NCBI GenBank assembly: GCA_937907325.1
Contig: CALERO010000172.1
Location: 1 to 50,496, forward strand
DNA length: 50,496 bases
Source of the DNA: UBA4716 sp002438865
GTDB taxonomy: Bacteria > Bacillota > Clostridia > UBA1381
Direction: 5' to 3'
Shown piece by piece: positions 39,731-48,036 of the stretch (position 1 is its first letter; each line of letters starts with the position of its first letter). Position numbers and translations under genes: made by a program. The notes beneath the pieces were generated by a model. The model was not told where the DNA came from and did no database searches. It was given only the letters and a program-made list of their open reading frames with translations.

Positions 39731-40516
39731 TCATCCACCTATTTTGCATAGCAGACCCTTGCGTTCCGCCGCACGCTTTAATAATTCCATCTTTTCGTCC
39801 GATGGCGGAAGAATTTCTTTTAAAGTGTAGTCACGTCCGAGATTTGCGTATTTGTCAACGCCGAGCCTGTGGTACGGCAGAAGATGTATTTCATTCACGC
39901 TGTCAAGACTTGCGGCAAATTCGGCAATATCCGAAATTTCCTTCTCGGTGTCGTTAAACCCCGGTATTACGGGAACACGTATTATAAGATGCACTCCGCT
40001 TTTTGCTATTTTCTTTGCATTTTCAAGTATGCGCTCGTTCGGCTGAGTTGTAAATTCCCTGTGTTTTTCGCTGTCGGTGTGTTTTATATCCATAAGATAC
40101 AAGTCAAGGTGCGGCAATACTTTCTCTATTGCGCCGTAATCCGCAAAGCCTGTTGACTCCATAGCAGTGTTTATCCCGTATCCGTGCGCCGCCTGTAAAA
40201 GCGCCGCCGCAAAATCGGGCTGAAGGAGCGACTCACCGCCCGAAAGCGTAAGTCCTCCGCCGGAGCGCCTGTAATACACACTGTCCTTTAAAACCTCGTC
40301 CATAACCTCGCCGACGGTAACGTCCCTGCCGACAACTTTTTCCTTGCCGCTGACATTCATAGTCTGAATATCAAAACTCTGTGACTCGGGATTACAGCAC
40401 CATCGGCAGCGCAGCGCACAGCCTTTTAAAAACACTATCGTGCGTATGCCGGGGCCGTCATGAACGGAAAACTTCTGTATATCGAAAATGCGACCCTTTA
40501 CATCATTAATATCCAT
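39731..40516 (-). CDS. Glycyl radical enzyme activating enzyme (radical SAM)
   Basis: Generates the glycyl radical on the dehydratase with S-adenosylmethionine. It is 261 residues from the ATG at 40516, which overlaps the dehydratase stop (TGATG). The CxxxCxxC motif is CALRCRWC near residue 33, followed by NPESQS and the SGGGLTLSGGES motif. No cysteine-rich ferredoxin-like insert follows the first cluster, unlike many activases of non-PFL glycyl radical enzymes, so it appears to be a single-cluster, PFL-activase-like form. Confidence 0.92.
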   Translation of the reverse strand: MDINDVKGRIFDIQKFSVHDGPGIRTIVFLKGCALRCRWCCNPESQSFDIQTMNVSGKEKVVGRDVTVGEVMDEVLKDSVYYRRSGGGLTLSGGESLLQPDFAAALLQAAHGYGINTAMESTGFADYGAIEKVLPHLDLYLMDIKHTDSEKHREFTTQPNERILENAKKIAKSGVHLIIRVPVIPGFNDTEKEISDIAEFAASLDSVNEIHLLPYHRLGVDKYANLGRDYTLKEILPPSDEKMELLKRAAERKGLLCKIGG

Positions 40517-43023
40517 CAGAAACCACACTGCTCCGTTCTCTTTATAATATCGTCCTGCAAGGCTTTTGAAAGTGTTGTAAACAATGCGCTGTACCCTGCC
40601 ACTCTGACAACAAGGCTCCTGTAATTTTCGGGGTGAGCCTGTGCGTCCAAAAGCGTTTCACGGCTTACAACGTTAAATTGCATATGACTTCCCTTTTGAT
40701 CGAAGTATCCCCGTACCAGTGCGACAAAGCTTTCCAATCCGCTCTGCCCCTTAAGCGCCGACGGGTGGAATTTCATATTAAACAGAGTTCCGTTCGACGC
40801 AATTGCATGGTCAAGCCTTGAAACGGAGTTAGCCGCCGCCGTCGGGCCGTTGACATCACGTCCCGAACAGGGCGAAACGCCGTCCGCAACAGGCGTTTTT
40901 GCCAATCTGCCGTCGGGTGTTGCACCTGTCTGCGCACCGAGCGGAACGTTTGCCGAAACGGGATATAGCCCTGCCTGGAACTGTCCGCCCCTCGGATTTC
41001 TGTATTTTTCGAGCGGTCTTGTGTATGTGTATGCGACCTCACGTGCAATCATGTCCACATCGCCGTTGTCGTTGCCGTACTTCGGCAGAGCGTCTATCAT
41101 ATCATGCACATGCGCATATTTTTCGTTGCCGCCCTTAGCCTGTAAGTATATGTCCGCTATCTGCTTTTCCGTAACGTCTACACCGTTTTTGGCAAGCTGT
41201 TTTACAATTTCCTCCGTCACTTCCCGAGCCTGATCGTCGGTTATTCCGCCGAAGCCGAAATTGTTGTCCATTGCCTCTTTGTATTCTTCAAGAGTAAGCT
41301 TTTTGTCCTCAAATACAAGTTTTTTCACCGCATAGCAGGCATCCGCCATATTGGCTATTCCAAATCCCTGCGGACCCGTGAAATTGTATATTGCGCCGCC
41401 CTCCTGAACGGATTTTCCTCTGCCTATGCAATCCTCTATCATTGATGATAAGAACGGCAGAGGACACCGCTCTGCGTGAGCGTTATCGATTGCATTGTCG
41501 GCATTAACCAAAAGCTGTATTTCGTATTCCATCTGCTTTTTGTATGCCTCAAAAAATTCGTCATATGTTTTGAATGAGCTTACCTCACCGGTTTTTATTC
41601 CGACAAGCTCACCCTTGTCCGTACCGTTGTGGAAAACAAGTTCCATAACACGGCACATATTGAAGAAAGCGGCGTCATGCCAACCCTCCGTCTTGCCGGA
41701 TTTCTGCGGTTCGACACAGCCTATTATGTTGTAATCCCTTGCGTCCTCCATGGTAAGACCACGGTTCAAAAGCGAGGGAATTATCACTTCATCGTTATAA
41801 TATGCCGGTAATCCCAAGCCCATTCTTGTAAGCTTTGCCGCCGCCAACAGGAATGAATGGGGCGAGCCGTTCCATACACGCACCGAGAATGACGGCTGCG
41901 GCAGAGCAACGTGCATGGTTGCGTAAATGCTCATGTATGAAAGCTCGTTTGTCGAATCGAGTCCGTCCTTGGTCTGACCGCCTGCGATAAGATTTTGGAA
42001 CAGACTGTATCCGGCAAATCCTTCTGCCGACACGCAGTCACGCACCTTGTTGAGGTCGTTTAATTTTACCCATATGCAGTCCATAAGTTCCTGCGCCTGT
42101 TCGAGCGTTATTTTTTTACTGTCATAATCCTTTTTGAAATAAGGATACATATACATATCAAAACGTCCCGGCGAAATCGAATGACCGCTCGACTCCACCT
42201 GTAAGAGCATTTGTATAAACCAGAACGCCTGGCATGCCTCATAGAACGAATTTGCTCCGTTTTCGAGAGCAGTATCGCACACCTCGGATATTTTCAAAAG
42301 TTCCGCTTTTCTTTCGGGATTTCCCTCTGCCTGTGCCATTTCCCGTGCGAGCGCCGCATATCGCTTTGAATATGTTATTGCGCCCTCCAGGCTTTCGGTA
42401 ACGGCGTTTAAAAACGACATACGCTTTGCATAGTCCGCATCGCCGGCATTGCATTTTGCTTTTGCCTTTTCCGCCTTTTCGATTATTCCTTTAAGACCAC
42501 CTTCAAGCACCTCGCCGTAATTTACCGTCACGTGACCCACGCCGTTGTAAAAATAATTTCCGGGTGTGAAAATGTTATGCTCCATTGCCGTGCGTGTTTC
42601 CTTTGACATATACGAATACGCAAGGTCGCTTGTAGTCTTGTTTTTCCAGTATTTATAAGTTTCTTTGAGGGTTTTCTTTGTTTCCTCGGATATGTAAAAC
42701 GGATCTGCTTTTCTTGTTGCAACCGTATCGAATTCGTCCTCCAGCCACTCGAACGAAAACTCGGGAAATACCTGACACCCTCTCGGAGCTTTTGTTGCAC
42801 TGCCGACTATGAGTTCCTCGTCACGTATTGTTATCGGGATATTTTCCGCTATGTGCCGAAATGCTTTCGCACGGCGCTCGATAATCGGAAGATTTTCCGT
42901 CTGCTTGTACGACTCGGTAAGCAGTACTGCTCTGTCCGCCTCTATTTCGGGCATTTTTTCAAACAAGTTTTTGATAAGTCTGTCAATTCTCGGACTTTTT
43001 TTAATTTCCGCTAAACCGTTCAT
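40516..43023 (-). CDS. Glycyl radical propanediol/glycerol dehydratase (B12-independent)
   Basis: This 835-residue signature enzyme of the locus dehydrates 1,2-propanediol to propionaldehyde without B12. The thiyl cysteine and nearby base are in NIIGCVEPQKSG (about Cys436 and Glu438). The glycyl radical motif is VRVAGYSALFTTLSKALQDD, with the radical glycine near residue 810. The PFL domain covers most of the protein. Start ATG 43023 has AAAGGA 9 bases upstream; ATG 43032 lies directly on that site. Glycerol dehydratase is nearly identical in motifs; the aldolase in the same locus favours propanediol. It is oxygen-sensitive. Confidence 0.93.
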   Translation of the reverse strand: MNGLAEIKKSPRIDRLIKNLFEKMPEIEADRAVLLTESYKQTENLPIIERRAKAFRHIAENIPITIRDEELIVGSATKAPRGCQVFPEFSFEWLEDEFDTVATRKADPFYISEETKKTLKETYKYWKNKTTSDLAYSYMSKETRTAMEHNIFTPGNYFYNGVGHVTVNYGEVLEGGLKGIIEKAEKAKAKCNAGDADYAKRMSFLNAVTESLEGAITYSKRYAALAREMAQAEGNPERKAELLKISEVCDTALENGANSFYEACQAFWFIQMLLQVESSGHSISPGRFDMYMYPYFKKDYDSKKITLEQAQELMDCIWVKLNDLNKVRDCVSAEGFAGYSLFQNLIAGGQTKDGLDSTNELSYMSIYATMHVALPQPSFSVRVWNGSPHSFLLAAAKLTRMGLGLPAYYNDEVIIPSLLNRGLTMEDARDYNIIGCVEPQKSGKTEGWHDAAFFNMCRVMELVFHNGTDKGELVGIKTGEVSSFKTYDEFFEAYKKQMEYEIQLLVNADNAIDNAHAERCPLPFLSSMIEDCIGRGKSVQEGGAIYNFTGPQGFGIANMADACYAVKKLVFEDKKLTLEEYKEAMDNNFGFGGITDDQAREVTEEIVKQLAKNGVDVTEKQIADIYLQAKGGNEKYAHVHDMIDALPKYGNDNGDVDMIAREVAYTYTRPLEKYRNPRGGQFQAGLYPVSANVPLGAQTGATPDGRLAKTPVADGVSPCSGRDVNGPTAAANSVSRLDHAIASNGTLFNMKFHPSALKGQSGLESFVALVRGYFDQKGSHMQFNVVSRETLLDAQAHPENYRSLVVRVAGYSALFTTLSKALQDDIIKRTEQCGF

Positions 43024-43036
43024 TTTGTACATCCTT

Positions 43037-43735
43037 TCAAATCAGTTTTTCGGCTTCTGTTTCAAAGCTTTCCGCAATATGCTCCGCACATTTTTTCACG
43101 GCAGGCTTTGCCGTCATCATTGCGTAGCTGTTTTTTGTGTATGCAAACATTTCAATATCGTTTGTGTTGTCGCCGAATACATAGCAGTCAGCGGGCATAA
43201 CCCCGAGCAATTCGGCAAGCTTTTTCACTGCCGTACCCTTGTTTGCGCACTCTGCGGCGTATTCACGCATATCGGCGTCCTCGTATACTTTGCGAAGCGG
43301 AATTTCCGCCGTTTTTGTAAAATCGGTTATCTTGTAAATATTCTCCGTTATTTCGTCCGCCGATTTTATCTGTATAACGTGATTGCCGTACTGCTCACGT
43401 ATTTTCCGTATCAGCATCTGCTTTTTGCTTTTCACATATACGATGTATTTTCCGTGTGCGGTGTATTCGCACTCGGGCAAAAAGCGCTTGTCAATCGGAC
43501 ATTCACACAGTGTTTTTCCTTTGTATACTGCGAGTGCACCGTCGGACGGAATAAAATATATTCTGTCCTCCATACCCTCGAAAAGTTTTCTCAGTTCCGT
43601 GTACGCCCTGCCCGAAGCAACTGCGAATACGTTTTTTTCCGCAATCTTTTCTATTATATTTGTTATATTTTTGTTAAGACGCTTTTCCCCTTTTCGGAGG
43701 AGTGTGCCGTCCAAATCGCTTACAATAAGTTTCAT
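43037..43735 (-). CDS. HAD-superfamily hydrolase, Cof-type
   Basis: This 232-residue phosphatase-like protein has motif I LIVSDLDGTLL at its start, motif II VASGRAYTEL and motif IV FGDNTNDIEMF, with a C2-type cap. Cof-type HAD enzymes hydrolyse sugar phosphates or other small phosphates. It is the first gene after the main BMC promoter, 13 bases before the dehydratase, so it may remove a dead-end phosphate of the pathway, but this is only suggested by position. ATG 43735 has GAGGT upstream. Confidence 0.85.
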   Translation of the reverse strand: MKLIVSDLDGTLLRKGEKRLNKNITNIIEKIAEKNVFAVASGRAYTELRKLFEGMEDRIYFIPSDGALAVYKGKTLCECPIDKRFLPECEYTAHGKYIVYVKSKKQMLIRKIREQYGNHVIQIKSADEITENIYKITDFTKTAEIPLRKVYEDADMREYAAECANKGTAVKKLAELLGVMPADCYVFGDNTNDIEMFAYTKNSYAMMTAKPAVKKCAEHIAESFETEAEKLI

Positions 43736-43756
43736 AACTCTACCTCTACAAGATAT

Positions 43757-43785
43757 ATCATACAACATAAACGGTCAAAAGTCAA
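43757..43785 (-). promoter_or_regulatory. Main sigma-A promoter of the BMC operon
   Basis: On the minus strand, TTGACT (43780-43785) and TATGAT (43757-43762) have a 17-base spacer, 22 bases before the start of the HAD gene. Confidence 0.78.
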
Positions 43786-43828
43786 GAATTTCTCACAAAA
43801 ATAAAAATAATTAAAGAATAAATCAAAA

Positions 43829-43856
43829 AAAGGCAACGTTGAAAACCATTGCCTTT
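43829..43856 (-). terminator. Terminator after the parvulin gene
   Basis: On the minus strand AAAGGCAA (43849-43856) pairs with TTGCCTTT (43829-43836), followed by a T-run. It separates the coaBC-parvulin operon from the BMC operon. Confidence 0.8.
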
Positions 43857-43864
43857 CCTCTCTC

Positions 43865-45181
43865 TTAAAATTTAATCGGCAGTATGTTTGATAAAACATC
43901 TTCCTCCACAGATGTAACAGTCTCCGAAACGGGCATTATTTCGCTTATTTTGCTCTCTGTCAATGAAGAACGTACATTCTCCGTGTCGATTTTACTCATG
44001 TCCGGCTTTTCACGCTTTATAATGTGGTATCCGTAAGATGATTTCACAACCTCGCTCACCTCGCCGATTTTAAGCGATTTTACCGCATCTTCAAATTCCT
44101 TTACCATGTCCCCCGGGAAAAACGTATATCCGTCGGGATTTGTTTTTGTGCCGGGGTCCTCCGAAAGCGCTGTCATAAGCTCGTCAAAGTCCGCTCCGCC
44201 TTTGATTTTCTTTAATGTTTCCTCTGCGTTTGCTTTCTTTTGTGCGTCCTCGCTCTCATCGGATACCCTGAATAAGATGTGCTTTGCGCACATTGCGTTT
44301 TCGTCTGCGTATTTTTTAATTTCGTCATCGGTAATGCTTTCGCCGGAGTTTTTCCAAGCCGTCTCATACATATCCATGTATGTTTTTATTCCTTTTATGC
44401 ATTGCTTAAAGGCTTTTTCCGAGGTGTTGTTTGCCTTGAGCGCCTCTGCCGCAACGTCATATCCGCCCGCAAGAGATGCAAATTCCCCGTAAATCGACTC
44501 AATCTCATCATCTGAAAGCTGATTTTCCGATTTGCTTACAGCCGCACGGCACATTGCAATCTGTTCCAAAATATTTTTTGCCACAAGATCGTGGTAAACA
44601 ACGCCGTTCTGCTCGCTGTCCCATATGCTGTCCGTAATCTTCTCAAAATCGGATCCGGGTATGCTGTTTGATGTGCTTACCGTTGAGAACATCATATGTG
44701 CGTTAAACTCGTCAAGATAAACAGGCTCGGACCCTATTTGTGCCGCAACCACCTTTGACGGGTCGCTCACAATGACAACGGTGCTGTCATACTTGTTCCA
44801 TAAAACATTACAGCCGAACGCCTCGCTCACTGCACGAACGGGAACAAGCACTCTGTCGTTTACGAGTACCGATGAGGTGTCGAGCAGTATCCCCTCGCCG
44901 TTCTTTATGAGTACGTTCTCATTTAAACGCATTGAGATGCTTGTATCGCCCTTGTTTGCGATAACTGTCTGCGTTTCTCCGTCCCAGTCCACCTGTGCGC
45001 CGAGAGCGTCAAACACTGCACGAACGGGAACGAGAGTTCTGTCGTTTTTGATTGTCGGCGCAACGTCAAAATTTACGTATTTGCCGTCCGCAATCACTCT
45101 TATCGGAGTTTCCGCCTTTGCCGCCGCAAAGGACGTCATAATCAAAGCACAGCTTACCGCCGCAGATATAATTTTTTTCAT
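43865..45181 (-). CDS. Exported parvulin-type peptidyl-prolyl isomerase with stalk domain
   Basis: This 438-residue protein has a signal peptide (KKIISAAVSCALIMTSFAAA). A double stalk domain follows at about 25-140 (NDRTLVPVRAVFDALGAQVD; NDRVLVPVRAVSEAFGCNVL), then a SurA/PrsA-like helical region and a PpiC domain at about 295-395 (AKHILFRVS; SSYGYHIIKRE). It should help fold exported proteins, in the manner of PrsA, but no lipobox is seen, so the stalk domain may hold it at the surface. It lies 3 bases after coaBC in the same operon. Confidence 0.88.
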   Translation of the reverse strand: MKKIISAAVSCALIMTSFAAAKAETPIRVIADGKYVNFDVAPTIKNDRTLVPVRAVFDALGAQVDWDGETQTVIANKGDTSISMRLNENVLIKNGEGILLDTSSVLVNDRVLVPVRAVSEAFGCNVLWNKYDSTVVIVSDPSKVVAAQIGSEPVYLDEFNAHMMFSTVSTSNSIPGSDFEKITDSIWDSEQNGVVYHDLVAKNILEQIAMCRAAVSKSENQLSDDEIESIYGEFASLAGGYDVAAEALKANNTSEKAFKQCIKGIKTYMDMYETAWKNSGESITDDEIKKYADENAMCAKHILFRVSDESEDAQKKANAEETLKKIKGGADFDELMTALSEDPGTKTNPDGYTFFPGDMVKEFEDAVKSLKIGEVSEVVKSSYGYHIIKREKPDMSKIDTENVRSSLTESKISEIMPVSETVTSVEEDVLSNILPIKF

Positions 45182-45184
45182 AAC

Positions 45185-46384
45185 TTATCTTTCCCCCTGT
45201 AAACTTAAAATTTCATCGAGTATTTTGTGCGCCGCCTCGTCCTTTGACATTTTCGGAAGCTCCTTTTCGCCTTTTTTCGTAAACAGCGTAAGCACGTTTG
45301 TGTCCGTGCCGAAGCCTGCGCCCTCTGTTTTAAGGCAGTTTGCGGCAATCATATCGGCATTTTTTGATTTGAGTTTTTTTAGAGAGTTTTCCTTTACGTT
45401 TTCTGTTTCCATTGAAAATCCGCATAAAAATTGATTTTCTTTTTTTCTTTCGCCGAGAGTTTTTAATATGTCAGCCGTGCGTTCCAGTTCGATAACCGCC
45501 CCGCCGTCCGATTTCTTTATCTTTTCCGCCGAAGCATCTTTCGGTCTGTAGTCCGCAACCGCCGCCGCCTTTATAATTATGTCGAAATCGTCAGCACAGC
45601 TTAAAACGGCGTCGTACATATCGCTTGCGCTTAAAACATCAACCGTGTTTATAAACGGCACTCTCTTAAGGTTTGTTTGTCCGCTTATAAGAGTGACCTT
45701 TGCACCTCGCCTCATTGCGGCACGTGCTATGGCATATCCCATTTTGCCCGTGGAGTGGTTTGTTATATATCGTACAGGGTCGATAGCCTCACAGGTTGCG
45801 CCTGCCGTCACAAGCACTTTCTTTCCCGAAAGATCTTTCTCGTATGCAATTTCTTTTAAAATGTATTCCAAAAGCTCCTCCGGCTCGGGCATTCTGCCGT
45901 CACCGCTGTCGCCGTTTGCGAGCATACCCGTTTCGGGTTCGGCAATTATATAGCCGTAATTTTTAAGCTTTTCTATGTTACTCTGTACAATGGGATTGTG
46001 AAACATATTGTGATTCATTGCAGGAGCGATTATCTTTTTGCACGGGCAAGCCATAACGGTGGTTGTGAGCATATCGTCCGCAATCCCGTTTGCGATTTTC
46101 CCGATAACGTTCGCACTTGCCGGAGCAATCATCACAATGTCCGCCTTTTTTGCGAGAGCAACGTGTTCCACGCTGTATTGAAAATTCCTGTCAAATGTAT
46201 CGACAAGGCACTTGTTTTTTGTAAGCGTTTCAAAAGTGTAAGGATTTATAAAGTTTGCGGAGTTCGGGGTTGCCAGAACCTGTACGTCCGCACCGAGCTT
46301 TAAAAGAAGCCTTGCAAGATTGGGTATCTTGTATGCGGCTATGCTCCCCGTCACGCCGAGAACAACCGTTTTGTTTTCTAACAT
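45185..46384 (-). CDS. coaBC: Bifunctional phosphopantothenoylcysteine synthetase/decarboxylase CoaBC
   Basis: Makes 4'-phosphopantetheine in coenzyme A synthesis. The N-terminal CoaC flavoprotein domain (about 1-180) has GVTGSIAAYK, the conserved PAMNHNM motif and a NGDSGDGRMPEP stretch. The C-terminal CoaB domain (about 185-399) has KVLVTAGATCEAIDPVR and ITNHSTGKMG. The product is 399 residues. ATG 46384 is chosen because the promoter lies within the longer frame that would begin at 46441. It forms an operon with the parvulin gene. Confidence 0.95.
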   Translation of the reverse strand: MLENKTVVLGVTGSIAAYKIPNLARLLLKLGADVQVLATPNSANFINPYTFETLTKNKCLVDTFDRNFQYSVEHVALAKKADIVMIAPASANVIGKIANGIADDMLTTTVMACPCKKIIAPAMNHNMFHNPIVQSNIEKLKNYGYIIAEPETGMLANGDSGDGRMPEPEELLEYILKEIAYEKDLSGKKVLVTAGATCEAIDPVRYITNHSTGKMGYAIARAAMRRGAKVTLISGQTNLKRVPFINTVDVLSASDMYDAVLSCADDFDIIIKAAAVADYRPKDASAEKIKKSDGGAVIELERTADILKTLGERKKENQFLCGFSMETENVKENSLKKLKSKNADMIAANCLKTEGAGFGTDTNVLTLFTKKGEKELPKMSKDEAAHKILDEILSLQGER

Positions 46385-46418
46385 TTGTATATCCGTTCCT
46401 TTCTTTTCCGATATATTA

Positions 46419-46448
46419 ATTTTACCCTTGTTAATACTCACTTGTCAA
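46419..46448 (-). promoter_or_regulatory. Promoter for coaBC
   Basis: On the minus strand, TTGACA (46443-46448) and TAAAAT (46419-46424) have an 18-base spacer. The -35 lies in the last codons of the upstream membrane protein gene. Confidence 0.65.
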
Positions 46449-46938
46449 TACTTATTTGCAATATCTTTTTTCTTTCTTTGCTCTGCAGAACCAAAAGAGC
46501 AATATTAGCTGTAAATAAGAGAACCGTGGGGAAATAACATAACTCTGCGATTGTGTTACTGCGTATTAAACCGAAAAATAAATACATTTGACCGACATCA
46601 CCGCCGTCGGGGAACAGTAAATATCCCGACAGATATGTAATATATGATAACGTGACATATCTTTTTAACTTAGCGGAACAGTCCATATAAGATGCCGAAC
46701 GGTTATTTATAATTATAAACGCTATGCTGTGAATTACCGGTATAAATAAAAGCGTCATTATAAACCTTATCCAGCCGAAGTTCAAAAGCCATGAAACCAT
46801 TGCCGTCATCGCAAATAAAACCGACACAATAATGTGCACCCGTTTCGAATTATTTTTTGAAAATACCATAAAAAATAAGAAAGCCGTTCCTGTTAACAGC
46901 GCAAAAGCTCCGATGATCAGACTGAAATAAGTATGCAT
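46438..46938 (-). CDS. Integral membrane protein of unknown function
   Basis: This 166-residue protein has about five hydrophobic segments (SLIIGAFALLTGTAFLFFMV; IIVSVLFAMTAMVSWLL; IMTLLFIPVIHSIAFIII; VTLSYITYLSGYLLF; VLLFTANIALLVL). It ends with a short basic tail. No family is recognised. ATG 46938 with AAGGCGGTG upstream is used; GTG 46947 is an alternative. It has its own promoter and ends in the coaBC promoter region. Confidence 0.7.
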   Translation of the reverse strand: MHTYFSLIIGAFALLTGTAFLFFMVFSKNNSKRVHIIVSVLFAMTAMVSWLLNFGWIRFIMTLLFIPVIHSIAFIIINNRSASYMDCSAKLKRYVTLSYITYLSGYLLFPDGGDVGQMYLFFGLIRSNTIAELCYFPTVLLFTANIALLVLQSKERKKILQISIDK

Positions 46939-46962
46939 ATAATTCACCGCCTTTTTTGTTTA

Positions 46963-46991
46963 ATTATACCATACAAGTTACACATTTTCAA
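46963..46991 (-). promoter_or_regulatory. Promoter for the membrane protein gene
   Basis: On the minus strand, TTGAAA (46986-46991) and TATAAT (46963-46968) have a 17-base spacer. Confidence 0.7.
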
Positions 46992-47030
46992 TATATAACA
47001 GTAAATTAATCGACAGCTTCTATATTTTTC

Positions 47031-47059
47031 TTGATAATGTCATTTTTCTGTGATATACT
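47031..47059 (+). promoter_or_regulatory. Promoter for the 80-residue protein gene
   Basis: TTGATA (47031-47036) and TATACT (47054-47059) have a 17-base spacer and lie 40 bases before the start codon at 47100. Confidence 0.72.
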
Positions 47060-47099
47060 GTTATCAGTAATGCCGAGCAAAGTTTCAAAAGGAGTCAGT

Positions 47100-47342
47100 A
47101 TGGTACATTTATTTAATATATCGGTACAGAATAATGAAATCTCTTGCGATTATACGCCCGAACACAGCGAAAAAATCGGTCATGTTGTAGTTGATACCGA
47201 GTCTCTTGAAGTAAAAAAAGTTGAATTTTCGGCTTATGAATACGGAAAAAAGATGTATGTGGCTCACGTCCGTCAAAAGCTTGAAGAAATATATACGTCA
47301 GGGAAAACAATACCGAAAGAAACCGCTGTTATTTGGTATTAA
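47100..47342 (+). CDS. Small conserved-looking protein of unknown function
   Basis: This 80-residue soluble protein (VHLFNISVQNNEISCDYTPE; YGKKMYVAHVRQKLEEI) mixes strands and helices and has no signal peptide. The start is ATG 47100 with AAAGGAG upstream; the longer frame from 47031 would include the promoter and is rejected. It has its own promoter and a perfect terminator, so it is a complete single-gene unit. No function can be given. Confidence 0.7.
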   Translation: MVHLFNISVQNNEISCDYTPEHSEKIGHVVVDTESLEVKKVEFSAYEYGKKMYVAHVRQKLEEIYTSGKTIPKETAVIWY

Positions 47343-47344
47343 GC

Positions 47345-47378
47345 AAAGAAGGATACGCATTAATGCGTATCCTTCTTT
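47345..47378. terminator. Perfect-palindrome bidirectional terminator
   Basis: A 34-base perfect palindrome has its centre between 47361 and 47362 (arms of 17, AAAGAAGGATACGCATT and its complement). It is followed by TTC/T-rich sequence on the plus strand. It overlaps the last codons of the convergent minus-strand gene. Confidence 0.85.
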
Positions 47379-47557
47379 TTCAATTGCGCCGCCAGTTTTT
47401 CAAACAATCCGTATAACCCCCGGGTGCGAAGCGGCTTAAACATTGTACAGCGATTGCCTCTGTGACAGTACATATACGGACATTCCAATGATTTGCTGTC
47501 AAGTTCTATGGAGTCTTTTCCTGTTTTGCATCTCGGGCAAAGTTGTCTTATGTTCAC
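47360..47557 (-). CDS. Small cysteine-rich protein
   Basis: This 65-residue protein has CPRC near residue 7 and a later group CPYMYCHRGNRC, which could bind one zinc ion. It is basic overall. The start is GTG 47557 with GGGGAA upstream. Its final residues (KKKDTH) are encoded by the terminator palindrome. It probably belongs to the operon of the stalk protein 13 bases upstream. Confidence 0.5.
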   Translation of the reverse strand: MNIRQLCPRCKTGKDSIELDSKSLECPYMYCHRGNRCTMFKPLRTRGLYGLFEKLAAQLKKKDTH

Positions 47558-47570
47558 TTTATTTTCCCCA

Positions 47571-48011
47571 TCAGTCTGTAGTAATAACGACAGTTTTTGT
47601 TTCGCTTATCCAGTCAACCTTTGCGTTGAAAGCTTCCGCAACGGCACGAACGGGAACAAAAGTATAGTCGTCCTGTAGGTACGGAGCCGTTTCCAGAAAA
47701 ACGGACGTATTTCCCTCCTTGCCTGCGGTCTGAACCGACATTGCGTTAAAGCCTATTTTAAGAGTGATAAAAGTATCATCTTTCACAGCAAAAATCATCT
47801 GATCGTCTGCCGCCCATGTAACGTCTGCGCCGAGTTTCTCAAATATGGAGCGCATGGGGAGCATGGTTCTGTCGTTTACTATTTGAGGTGCGACGGGGGT
47901 TTCAAGTTTTTCACCTTGCACCGTAACGGTCACCGGTGTTTCGTCCGCATATGCGGCAGAGGCAAAAAGCATCACCGCACACAGTATAAAAGTAAATATC
48001 GGTTTTTTCAT
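47571..48011 (-). CDS. Exported stalk-domain (copper amine oxidase N-like) protein
   Basis: This 146-residue protein has a signal peptide (KKPIFTFILCAVMLFASAAYA) and one stalk domain with both halves (NDRTMLPMRSIFEKLGADVT and DYTFVPVRAVAEAFNAKVDW). No other domain is present, so it is a minimal member of the family. It lies 25 bases after the short peptide gene, behind GGTGGAA. Its partner at the surface is unknown. Confidence 0.8.
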   Translation of the reverse strand: MKKPIFTFILCAVMLFASAAYADETPVTVTVQGEKLETPVAPQIVNDRTMLPMRSIFEKLGADVTWAADDQMIFAVKDDTFITLKIGFNAMSVQTAGKEGNTSVFLETAPYLQDDYTFVPVRAVAEAFNAKVDWISETKTVVITTD

Positions 48012-48036
48012 AAAATTCCACCACTGTCAACAGAAT

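Noticed and set aside
42809..43804. 331-residue plus-strand ORF opposite the dehydratase and HAD genes
   Set aside because: It runs antisense to two clearly conserved genes, its translation is Phe/Cys-rich and matches no family, and it has no promoter or ribosome binding site.
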